The notes under the pieces were generated by a model, which ran no database searches, was not told the origin of the DNA, and saw only the letters and a list, made by a program, of their open reading frames with translations. Below, in pieces: positions 1 to 9,100 of a DNA stretch of 64,000 nucleotides; within the stretch, counting starts at the first letter, position 1, and each line of letters opens with the position of its first letter. Origin of the DNA: Parapristionchus giblindavisi (Eukaryota; Nematoda; Chromadorea; Rhabditida; Diplogasteridae); the NCBI GenBank assembly GCA_943737045.1, contig CALSFV010000010.1, forward strand, positions 1,612,001-1,676,000. The letters are read 5' to 3'. Both the position numbers and the translations under genes were made by a program.

Positions 1-1453
1 AACAGTGGCCACTCGTGTCAAAGTACAAAATTATCTTTGTGTTCTCGGTGCATTTTTAGATATTAAACAATTCATGACGAGCCAAATGGTTGTGGTGTCA
101 TATATCATGTGATAGAACAAAAAATTCTGAATAAGACTCATTTCAGTTCACGACGATCTGTAATTTCATATAGCGGCCACAGTGACCGAAGTACAAAAGT
201 AACTTTCGCTCTGATATGCTCTAATATGACACAAATTGATTTATCACATGTCAAAATGGCAACGATACCTGTCGTGACATATTCCGTTTGAAAGAGCAAA
301 ACATTCTGAATAAAACTCATTTCAGTTCACGACGATCTGTAATTTCATATAGCGGCCATAGTGACCGAAGTACAAAAGTAACTTTCGCTCTGATATGACA
401 CAAATTGATTTATCACATGTCAAAATGGCAACGATACCTGTCGTGTCATATTCCGTTTGAAAGAGCAAAAAATTCTGAATAAAACTCATTTCAGTTCACG
501 ACGATCTGTAATTTCATATAGCGGCCATAGTGACCGAAGTACAAAAGTAACTTTCGCTCTGATATGGAAAAATTGATTTATCACATTTCAAAATGATTAC
601 GATACCTGTCGTGTCATATACCGTTTGAAAGAGCAAAAATTCTCAATAAAATTATTGCTTCGTATGTGCAACAGTGGCCACTCCCGCCAAAATAAAAAAA
701 TTATCTTTGTGTTCTCGGTGAATTTTTAGATATTAAACAATTCATGACGAGCCAAATGGTTGTGGTGTCATATATCATGTGATAGAGCAAAAAATTTCTG
801 AATAAGACTCATTTCAGTTCACGACGATCTGTAATTTCATATAGCGGCCACAGTGACCGAAGTACAAAAGTAACTTTCGCTCTGATATGCTCTGATACGA
901 TACAAATTGATTTATCACATTTCAAAATGGCAACGATACCTGTCGTGTCATATACCGTTTGAAAGAGCAAAAAATTCACAATAAAATAACTGCTTCGTAT
1001 GTAGAACAGTGGCCACTCGTGTCAAAGTACAAAATTATCTTTGTGTTCTCGGTGCATTTTTAGATATTAAACAATTCATGACGAGCCAAATGGTTGTGGT
1101 GTCATATATCATGTGATAGAACAAAAAATTCTGAATAAGACTCATTTCAGTTCACGACGATCTGTAATTTCATATAGCGGCCACAGTGACCGAAGTACAA
1201 AAGTAACTTTCGCTCTGATATGCTCTAATATGACACAAATTGATTTATCACATGTCAAAATGGCAACGATACCTGTCGTGACATATTCCGTTTGAAAGAG
1301 CAAAACATTCTGAATAAAACTCATTTCAGTTCACGACGATCTGTAATTTCATATAGCGGCCATAGTGACCGAAGTCAAAGTACAAAATTATCTTTGTGTT
1401 CTCGGTGCATTTTTAGATATTAAACAATTCATGACGAGCCAAATGGTTGTGGT
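1..1453 (+). repeat. Satellite array I (A/A'/B monomers)
   Basis: Head-to-tail satellite of the same family as the main array at 19.5-64 kb. Reading left to right: partial B, A (109-287), a 169-bp A lacking the 10-bp CTCTGATATG duplication (288-456), A' (457-624), B (625-778), A (779-958, one extra T), B (959-1112), A (1113-1291). A truncated A then fuses to B near 1376, at related sequence around AAGTACAAAA. The array is cut at 1453 by the hAT element and resumes at 4105. It has no convincing genes. Confidence 0.95.
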
Positions 1454-1482
1454 CAGGGGTGTGCCGCAACCACTTTTTTCGG

Positions 1483-1556
1483 CAACCGGCAATTGCCGGC
1501 AACCGGAAAATAAAAAATCGGCAATTGCCGGCAAGTTCGGCAACTTCGGCAATTTT
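1483..1556. repeat. Left subterminal CGGCAA-motif cluster of the hAT element
   Basis: Many copies of GGCAA or TTGCC (CGGCAACCGGCAATTGCCGG and similar) are packed just inside the left end. Subterminal short-motif clusters are known transposase-binding sites in hAT elements. That role here is inferred. Confidence 0.75.
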
Positions 1557-1929
1557 GAATTTAACTATTTAAAATGAGCCAACGATTTTTTTCATGAAGT
1601 ACTTATCCTCAGGTAATTCGATCAAAATCTGATCAGGAGTTTGGCCACTTTTGAATCAGATCAGATGAAATCAGAATCTGATCAGATCTGATCAGATTCG
1701 GATCATGTACAACAAATGCGCAAAGGATTTGCCTTGCGCGTTTAATTTATGTGCTTGTTTGATTATAAGGAGGGAGCACGTTTTAATTTATATTTTTACG
1801 ATGAAATAATCGTTTATTATCGATAGATATTTCATATTTTCGTATCACGTTGTTACATTGAACTAGAAGATTCATATATCCATTTGTTGTATGCTACAGT
1901 TGTTTAGTTTATTATTCATATTAACATTA

Positions 1930-1973
1930 GAACTTTTCCATGTTACAACAATTGTTGTAACATGGAAAAGTTC
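1930..1973. repeat. 44-bp perfect palindrome with no spacer
   Basis: Two 22-bp arms meet at position 1951/1952: GAACTTTTCCATGTTACAAC followed by AA, then its exact complement. There is no loop. Such a sequence can extrude a cruciform. No function is apparent. Confidence 0.85.
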
Positions 1974-2624
1974 AAATCTGCAGCTACTGAATATTCATTC
2001 TGAATGACACGAATTTTTCAAGCAGGATGTGGAGGTGCTGAAGCCAGGTATGATATTAGATTGAAGAGTAGTTCTAAATCAATATTATCGGTTTAATTCT
2101 GAGCTTTATAGGAACTCGTAATGTAGAGGCGCGGAATGAAGGTCGGTTAATACTGTCTACCGCTAGCCATGGGAATCACACAGCGTGAGTTGTATTGATT
2201 TCTTAATTCATTTACTTTTTTCGTGTTATGTCGCACTTTGAAGCAATTTTCGATCACTCGCTAGTTGCTATTTCTCTTTGGCGCTATGGCAGATTCCATA
2301 CGCAATATCAATACAAGATAACGAGTGTTGGAGATTCAATATGAGATCAATAAATGAACCAATATCTATAGAGAATTATTGATTAAAAGTATTCAATGTC
2401 AATTCAATATGATTTCCAGATTGATTTCTAATCGTCTTCTATTCGGCTAAACTGGTCTCATGACTGTCGTCGACTAATATCAATCGGAAGGCCAATCTAA
2501 GTAAATTCAAGCACAAGATAGCGCACAAGGCGATATAAATGGTATACATTTTATTATACCTACATTATTGGAAAATACAAAGCAACTGTAACTCTTGGCT
2601 AATCATGTTTATTTTGTCATTCTA

Positions 2625-3084
2625 TTAGGTTGATGCATACGTTTCTTTACAAAATTAACTTAAAATTAACAAGGAGTCTCTCTTTAGACTCTTACGCAAA
2701 CGGCCTCCTATGTACTTAAAAATGATGGGCCTTCTACTTTCTCAGCTAACAAGGGGAGTCTTTGGAGTCGGTTTGGACTTATGAGATGACAATGTCATGA
2801 CTAGAATGAAGGTGGATTAGGCATTTTCTGAATACGGATTCGTAATCACCATCGAAAAGTGATTCTAGTCATGGCATTGTCATCTCATAAGGCCATCACA
2901 GTGGTGAATTTGATCGGGGATGAAAACATGAGCCTCTGAGCCGGACGACGAGATGGATTGACGCGAAAACAACACTAGGCAGGGGGGAATGACCTTCCAA
3001 CATTGAGGATAGAGTCCCCTTTGATCAATAACAAGAGAAATAAGAGGGCTAAAGTGCTGTAAACAAACATATGCATCAACCTAA
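2625..3084. mobile_element. Mariner-type MITE nested in the hAT element
   Basis: The termini are 26-bp inverted repeats beginning TTAGGTTGATGCATA, with two mismatches between arms (2625-2650 and 3059-3084). TA dinucleotides flank them at 2623-2624 and 3085-3086. At 460 bp with no coding capacity this is a miniature mariner. Inside are two arms of an imperfect stem (2778-2807 and 2862-2891, one mismatch). Confidence 0.85.
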
Positions 3085-3309
3085 TACAACAAATTGCGGT
3101 ATAATAATATAAGCTTTACATTCCTTTTATACCTATACTTTTTTATTTCCTCCCTCTAAACGTCCATTTTTCAGTACACGGGCGAGAATCAACAAGAACA
3201 CTGCAATGCCGATCGACCTTCTTCTTTCCTCATTCATGAATAAATCATTTACATTGCTTTGATGTATTCCTAAGTGGTTCTAATACCACTGAGATATTTT
3301 TAAACACAA

Positions 3310-3480
3310 GGAGAAATCAAAATATGATCAGATAAAATCAAAATATGATCAGAAGAAATCAAGATCTGATCAGAAGAAATCAAGATCTGATCAGGAGAAA
3401 TCAAGATCTGATCGTGCCAAAAAAATCTTGATTTCTCCAGATCAGATCTTGATTTCTCCTGATCAGATTTTGATCGAATT
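3310..3480. repeat. GATC-rich minisatellite, about 21-bp unit, turning inverted at its right end
   Basis: About four to five units of the type AAATCAAGATCTGATCAGAAG run from 3310 to 3412. The inverse orientation (GATTTCTCCAGATCAGATC) follows at 3430-3475. The minus-strand reading frame across it is low complexity and is not called a gene. Confidence 0.75.
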
Positions 3481-3987
3481 ACCTGAGTCAAAACTCGTTA
3501 CCAAACGAAAAAAATGGCAAGAAAAATTGCAACAACGAATGAAATATCAATATTTTTCGTTACTTATGTACCCATAAGTAGAATTTTCTTAGAGTTGGGC
3601 AATGATATTTGAAAAGATTCTTTCTGTATTTTTTTTGAGAATGATTCCCGCCGTCGCGCATAGTCTTTCTGCTTTCGCATATCCGGATGGGTAAATTAGA
3701 TACTTCGTGGCTACTCGTGAGATAAGCGGGTATTATGCCTTCGTGACATTACTAGTCTAATGAGAGAATGGATCAATCTCCATCAGGATCATCTGGATCA
3801 GTGTCCGGTGTAGTGGCCAGAAAACTTTCGACTTCCAGGAGAAAACACAAAGGCAAACGAATTCTCATTCTCCAAACGGCACGATTATTCGTTTTTGTAA
3901 ACCGTATACACCAAATTTCTAAGATATTGCACACAAAACTTGTGCTTATCTGACTTTTTTCAATCATTTTTTGCTTTAATTTTATTT

Positions 3988-4080
3988 CGGCAATTTTTCA
4001 TAGTTGGTTGCCGTTGCCGGCAACCAATTTCGGCAATCAAAAGTCGGCAATTTCGGCAATTCAGGCAATCGGCAACTCAG
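3988..4080. repeat. Right subterminal CGGCAA-motif cluster of the hAT element
   Basis: Mirrors the left cluster with many GGCAA/TTGCC copies (for example CGGCAATTTCGGCAATTCAG) just inside the right inverted repeat. The spacing is irregular. It is probably a transposase-binding region, by analogy with other hAT ends. Confidence 0.75.
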
Positions 4081-4096
4081 TTGCCGCACACCCCTG

Positions 4097-4205
4097 GTTG
4101 TGGTGTCATATATCATGTGATAGAACAAAAAATTCTGAATAAGACTCATTTCAGTTCACGACGATCTGTAATCTTTTATAGCGGCCATAGTGACCGAAGT
4201 ACATA
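4097..4205 (+). repeat. Satellite remnant to the right of the hAT element
   Basis: Starts with the second copy of the target duplication, then the end of the interrupted B monomer and the first half of an A monomer. Similarity stops after GACCGAAGTACA near 4205. This is the right edge of satellite array I. Confidence 0.92.
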
Positions 4206-4643
4206 ACTGCTCATCCGCGAGATCGCTTCCGCGACGAATTGAAAAACCTTTAACTGTTTTTTTTCTGTATTTCCTTTTCATTTTCAAGATCATGTGATCA
4301 TAAACCATCGAAAAGAATCAAAGATCATTTCAAAGGGATCACAGACTATAATGCTCACTCTCCCCATATCAATTAGCATGCTCATATGCAAATGGGCCAT
4401 ATTCATTCTTAAATCGAGACGATAACAAAGCAATTTGCATTTGATGAGTCATTTCATTCATCATTTCATCAGTCTTATCATCCATTGACCAGTCGTCCTC
4501 TCATCGTGAACGTCGTCTTCATCAACGACAAAAACGGCCTGTTTACTTTTCATAATGCGCTTATCTTTCACTGATTGCGACACTATTGGGCTTATTCAGT
4601 GGGCAATTCTTAGATCGTTTCATGTCATGTCTTTGTCAAAGTA
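4206..4643. other. Unannotated single-copy stretch
   Basis: No open frame, RNA gene or repeat is recognised. It contains one octamer-like ATATGCAAAT near 4385 and short AT-rich runs. Confidence 0.5.
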
Positions 4644-4671
4644 GCGCAGATTAGGATTACATTAGTACCTT

Positions 4672-4832
4672 GGTATGCAGCTACAGTGCGGCCTGAGTGA
4701 GTCATTCGTTTATCGATTGACGCGATTCTCAGGTTAGGTCGATTCAGATCATCCCTTGTTCCTCCGGCTTGGGAGCTAAACGTGCCTCTTGTACGTCATT
4801 GCACTGTAGTGTTCGGCCAGAGACAGCATACC
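4672..4832 (+). ncRNA. Candidate structured RNA or foldback element, copy 1 (unrecognised)
   Basis: The two ends can pair: GGTATGC (4672-4678) with GCATACC (4826-4832), and CTACAGTGC (4681-4689) with GCACTGTAG (4801-4809). A second copy lies about 300 bp downstream with two base changes in the inner helix, both compensated. The 3' side carries TGTTCGGCCAGAGACA between the two helices, unchanged in both copies. Strand is arbitrary. It does not match tRNA, 5S or any spliceosomal RNA known to me. An inverted-repeat DNA element is the main alternative. Confidence 0.45.
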
Positions 4833-4972
4833 AGGGTGGCGTAGTACTACAGATAGTGGATACAACGAGAAACTCTTTGATACTAATGGTTTCATTAGTA
4901 AAATGCAGTATAACTTCATTTCTTATCATTTCAGTTTATAAACCGCGCAGATTAGAATTGGGTTGGAATCTT

Positions 4973-5144
4973 GGTATGCAGCCACAGTACCACTTGAGTC
5001 ATTCTTGATTTGGAATTTGAATGCTCTCGTGTTTATGTAGGTCCGGCTTCTAGCCCGATCATCCCTTGTTCCTCCGGCTTGGGAGCTTAACGTGCCTCTT
5101 GTACGTCAGCATGTACTGTGGTGTTCGGCCAGAGACAGCATACC
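4973..5144 (+). ncRNA. Candidate structured RNA or foldback element, copy 2 (unrecognised)
   Basis: Same architecture as copy 1: GGTATGC (4973-4979) with GCATACC (5138-5144), and CCACAGTAC (4982-4990) with GTACTGTGG (5113-5121). Compared with copy 1 the inner helix has a T-A to C-G and a G-C to A-T replacement, each keeping the pair. The interior shares the CCCTTGTTCCTCCGGCTTGGG segment. No promoter or terminator of RNA polymerase III is evident. Confidence 0.45.
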
Positions 5145-5160
5145 AGAGATACCAAGGTGA

Positions 5161-5806
5161 CAACGCTGGGAGTAAATAGACAAGGGAAATATTTTGCGCA
5201 AGCTTATAAGCAGTAGATAAGAAACTTCGAAAAAAAACTCACTTTCGATTCTTGATTAGTTTAGAGCTAGACGAAAAGTTTATTATTTAATATTAATCCA
5301 AAACTATCATAAGCAGATTGTACTTTTTCTTTACAGACTATCTCAATTTCGTCTGTATCAAGCGTTGTTGATCAAAGATGAATTATTGCAATATATTTTA
5401 ATTAATATATATATAATTAATTAATTTTCAAGCTCTCCAAACCGTATTTTCTTCTTTACGTTCTTCTCTTATTGATGGATATTCTTCTCCCATTTGTGTA
5501 TTCTTTATCATTTCTTCTTCCTTCACTCTTTCTCTATTAAGTCTTATTTTTGATCTTTGAACTTTCTTTAATTACTCCTTGATATTTCCATGTTTTCCTT
5601 GCGCTTCTTTTATTGATACTTGATCCCTGGTCTTGGTGTGGGTTATAGTGATCACCATGAAATATGCAAATCCAAATGTATTATTATTCTTTTGTTACTT
5701 CCTTCCCCTCTATTTTCTCTTTACTGATAGATATGACTTTGATCTTTGATCTCTGGACTGGGATTGAAGCGCAATGCTATGCTGATATTGAAATATGTAT
5801 ATTCCA
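5161..5806. other. AT-rich upstream flank, no gene called
   Basis: Pyrimidine-rich sequence on the + strand with one octamer ATGCAAAT (5664-5671). Parts, such as the GCAATGCTATGCTGA segment near 5772, recur in diverged form at 15.1-15.3 kb. It belongs to the duplicated upstream region of the micro-exon gene. Confidence 0.5.
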
Positions 5807-6061
5807 AGGGCTCCGTCGACGGATTCCAAATATGTAAATTTAATTGAAATGGGACTAGCTCGGTTGGTTCCTTCGAAATATGCAAATATAATTACCTGCC
5901 TGAAAAGTGCCCGGCCGGTTCTTAAAGTTAAAAATAAATGCGTTGCGATTGGACCCTCCCCTTAAAAGAGGAACTGGCAGGTGGGTATACCAGAATGTAA
6001 ATGTTATTCGATTATCAATTGAACGACTATGAATAACTAATGATCTGTCTTATCAGGTTTA
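5807..6061 (+). promoter_or_regulatory. Putative promoter/upstream region of the micro-exon gene
   Basis: Blocks conserved in order with the copy at 15.3-15.65 kb are the palindrome TCCGTCGACGGA (5812-5823), octamer ATGCAAAT in AAATATGCAAATATAATT (5880-5887), AAGTGCCCGGCCGG (5905-5918), and AATGATC followed by TATCAGGTTTA (6051-6061). Sequence between blocks is not conserved, which suggests selection on the blocks. The octamer is the classic POU-factor site. TATCAG could be an insect-type initiator, or alternatively a 3' splice site for an unseen leader exon. No clear TATA box is seen. Confidence 0.5.
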
Positions 6062-6123
6062 ATTTTAATGACAAATTTGCGACAAAATTCTTTGCAAATA
6101 CCGTATCCCTGTCCATCGCGAGC

Positions 6124-9100
6124 ATGGCAACGAAAGTCAGGAATTCGATATTTCACCACTTACAGAAGGTATTCATTGATTGATCTATCGATATTCATGT
6201 ACTAACGATATCTGAAGATCGTTACCTTATTCTTCAGGACAACGACGCGACGAGACGAGGACGACTACAAAAAGTGAGGAAAATCGATATTCACCATTTA
6301 CAGAAGGTATTCATTGATTATTCTATCGATATTCATGTATTAGGTTGCGCCGTAAGTCTTTGTGCATTTGGTAGTACTGTGTTTGCACTTTTGTTTCTCG
6401 CTTCGTTTTCAGCGGAGCTCTCTGTAGTGTTGCATATCACTAACTAGTGTCCCCACCTACACAACCCACAGAACCATACATTCAGACTTCTCTTTAATGA
6501 TGAGTATGCCTCGCCTGTTTGTCAAAAATGAAAATCTAGTTCTAAAGTCCAATTTGCTCCCGGCTCTCTCTCTCCTTAATTTAACCAAAATCAATCAACA
6601 CCTAGGTTAGGTGTGTCCCACATATGTCCCCTCCAATCATACGCTGGCCAATTGCTTGCATAAATTTAAAATCAGAAATTATATTATAAAAGAGAAGAAT
6701 GATCATGTCGGAAATTTAAGCAGCGCTTCTTGTCTTAAAGAAGTGCGATCCAAGTGATACCCGTCGATAAATGTCAGCCACACTTGGATCATCCACACCC
6801 ATTATTTCATTAGAATTAAGGAATCTTTAAAAAGCCAAAAAGTTGTGTAGACCAATATTGGTCATTTGACTGAAATTTGAATAAAATCGCGGATTGGGAT
6901 CTCTACCTCTTTTATTTTTCTAAAAAGAACAAGCGCCTGAGTTGGCAATCTGGTAGCTAGATTGAAGAGATGGATCATTCGCAATAACAGTGTGCATATT
7001 AGCCAGTGAATTTGAAACTAAAATCGATCACTAAACCTTAAAACATCAGAAAATGGAGATGCTGTGTGTTCAAAGAAGTTTGAAAGAAGCTAATGAATTG
7101 CATGCGCATAGATGAGGTCACTGGTTTAATCGGGGACCTCTATTGTAAACAACTACAAGATTTAAAGCCATAGCTCTCATCGCCACAGCGGTATCAAATG
7201 TTTCTTCTTTACGGCCCCTGTCGAACTGACAAAATTCAACTTGTTATGTTAAGACAGCCAAATTTTTCTGGCGCATACTACCTGTTTCTCTTTATTCTCC
7301 GGACCTTACTCTCTCGGGTCGCTACTTTAGTTAAGGCGCCCAACTTGATTTAGTCAATAAAAATTTTAAGAACAAACAAGATATCGAAAAGTGGTTGTCC
7401 TCAAAGTTCGCACAATAACACAAGCCCTTCCACTAGCATTGAGCCCACTGTGTGGCTGGATCATAGCAAGGAGTCACCAACGACAACAGCGAATAAATTC
7501 ATCCTTAAAGGAAGAGTTTCCCATAAATATATTGATTGAAATGCCGAAAATGTTCGAAAGTGAAATTTTATCCCACCACGAATTGACGAACTATCATACT
7601 GTAGTTTAAAGAAAGCGCGATTGATTTCCACTCTGGAGCTTGTCCGGAGCATCGATATTAAATGCAAATCACATATTGATGCAGTGTACGCAAATCGTAA
7701 TTTGATTTACATAGGGAATATCTGTGCTGCCTCTTAATACAGTACAGCCCGATCTCCTTTTGTACACGAGTGCCACTGCGGCGCCCTGCGGCGCTCATTT
7801 GCGCTCATCATTTATTTCTGTGGGTACTGAATATTTTTCGATTCTCAAAGTCTTAATCATGAGTTTCCGTTATGAAAAGTTGTTTTAATGACTAAAGAAA
7901 CTGAAACAAAATTTTTATTGATGAGAAAAAACAATTATAAGTCAAATCACACTGGTCCGAAAACGATGGGTACTGTACATTTCGAAAAATATCTTACGGC
8001 GATCGTGCGATCGATGAGCAATATTACAGTATACCTTTCCAGTAAATAATTACCCATCGTTTTCGGACCAGTGTGATTTGACTTTTAATTGTTTTTTCTC
8101 ATTAATAAAAATTTTGTCTCAGTTTATTTAGTCATTAAAACAACTTTTCATGACGGAAACTCATGATTAAGGCTTTGAGAATCGAAAAGTATTCAGTACT
8201 CGCAGAAATAAGTGATGAGCGCAAATGAGCGCATCTGCGCGCCGCAGTGGCACTCGTGTACAAAAGGAGATCGGGCTGTACTGTATAACCCGTCCATGCA
8301 AATGCGTTGTATATTGGACAATTTTTTTTTTAATTTGAATGTGTACTTCAAAAAGCACAAAGACTTATGGTACAACCTAATAGTAACGATATCTGAAGAC
8401 TATCCTTTACCTTATTCTTCAGGACAACGACGCGACGAGACGAGGACGACTACAAAAAGTGAGGAAAATCGATATTCACCATATACAGAAGGTATTGATT
8501 GATTGATCTATCGATATTCATGCACTAACGAAATCTGAAGATGATTGCCGTAATCTTCAGGATGCGGACGCGCTGGGACGAGGACGACTGCGAAAAGTGA
8601 GGAAAATCGATCTTCACCATTTACAGAAGGTATTCATTGATTATTCTATCGATATTCATGTATTAGGTTGTGCCGTAAGTCTTTGTGCATTTGGTAGTAC
8701 TGTGTTTGCACTTTTGTTTCTCGCTTCGTTTTCAGCGGAGCTCTCTGTAGTGTTGCATATCACTAACTAGTGTCCCCACCTACACAACCCACAGAACCAT
8801 ACATTCAGACTTCTCTTTAATGATGAGTATGCCTCGCCTGTTTGTCAAAAATGAAAATCTAGTTCTAAAGTCCAATTTGCTCCCGGCTCTCTCTCTCCTT
8901 AATTTAACCAAAATCAATCAACACCTAGGTTAGGTGTGTCCCACATATGTCCCCTCCAATCATACGCTGGCCAATTGCTTGCATAAATTTAAAATCAGAA
9001 ATTATATTATAAAAGAGAAGAATGATCATGTCGGAAATTTAAGCAGCGCTTCTTGTCTTAAAGAAGTGCGATCCAAGTGATACCCGTCGATAAATGTCAG

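Larger units (their letters stand above)
1608..3487. repeat. Internal 32-bp perfect inverted repeat inside the hAT element
   Basis: The arms at 1608-1639 and 3456-3487 are exact inverted complements, starting CTCAGGTAATTCG and ending CTGATCAGGAG. They enclose about 1.8 kb. No target duplication is visible outside them, so they may be an inner layer of the hAT ends rather than a separate nested element. Both arms lead into TGATCAGA-rich sequence. Confidence 0.7.
1454..4096. mobile_element. Non-autonomous hAT-superfamily DNA transposon inserted in satellite
   Basis: The ends are CAGGGGTGTGCCGCAAC at 1454 and its inverted complement ending at 4096, a 17-bp inverted repeat with one mismatch. Both sides carry the 8-bp target duplication GTTGTGGT (1446-1453 and 4097-4104), which restores an uninterrupted B monomer when the element is removed. 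An 8-bp duplication with CAGGG-type ends is the hAT signature. The 2,643-bp body has no transposase-sized ORF and no recognisable hAT dimerisation domain, so it must have been mobilised in trans. Its interior holds a nested mariner MITE, a 44-bp palindrome and GATC-rich minisatellites. Confidence 0.93.
4644..5146 (+). repeat. Tandem duplication of a ~300-bp unit
   Basis: Block 4644-4834 recurs at 4945-5146, recognisable by GCGCAGATTAG, CTTGGTATGCAG, GATCATCCCTTGTTCCTCCG and TTCGGCCAGAGACAGCATAC. The offset drifts from 301 to 310 bp, so the copies have diverged by indels. The spacer between the copies is not shared. Confidence 0.85.
6340..8380 (+). mobile_element. Degenerate mariner in intron 2, copy 1
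   Basis: The left end TTAGGTTGCGCCGTAAGTCT and the right end, whose complement is TTAGGTTGTACCATAAGTCT, are inverted repeats flanked by TA (6338-6339 and 8381-8382). Transposase relics lie on the + strand. The element is 2,041 bp because a 544-bp foldback MITE sits inside it. Without that it is about 1.5 kb, close to a full mariner. It is not autonomous. Confidence 0.92.

Noticed and set aside
3300..3491. 63-residue minus-strand frame rich in DQILIS
   Set aside because: Translation of the 21-bp GATC minisatellite; a multiple-of-three unit keeps it open by chance.
4744..5008. Overlapping frames of 61 and 79 residues
   Set aside because: Open on both strands over the candidate structured RNA; indels between the duplicated copies break the frame.
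5657..5749. Short frame MKYANPNVLLFFCYFLPLYF, signal-peptide-like
   Set aside because: Tempting as a leader exon for the micro-exon gene, but it is not conserved in the upstream copy at 15 kb and has no convincing splice donor in a matching phase.
6600..6620. Telomere-type TTAGG sequence near CACCTAGGTTAGGTGTG
   Set aside because: Only isolated motifs inside the mariner, with no tandem array.
7391..8502. Frames of 60-96 residues in the mariner and MITE, repeated at +2,323 and +4,646
   Set aside because: They cross transposon relics and inverted arms. The true coding trace is the broken transposase frame at 7242-7413.
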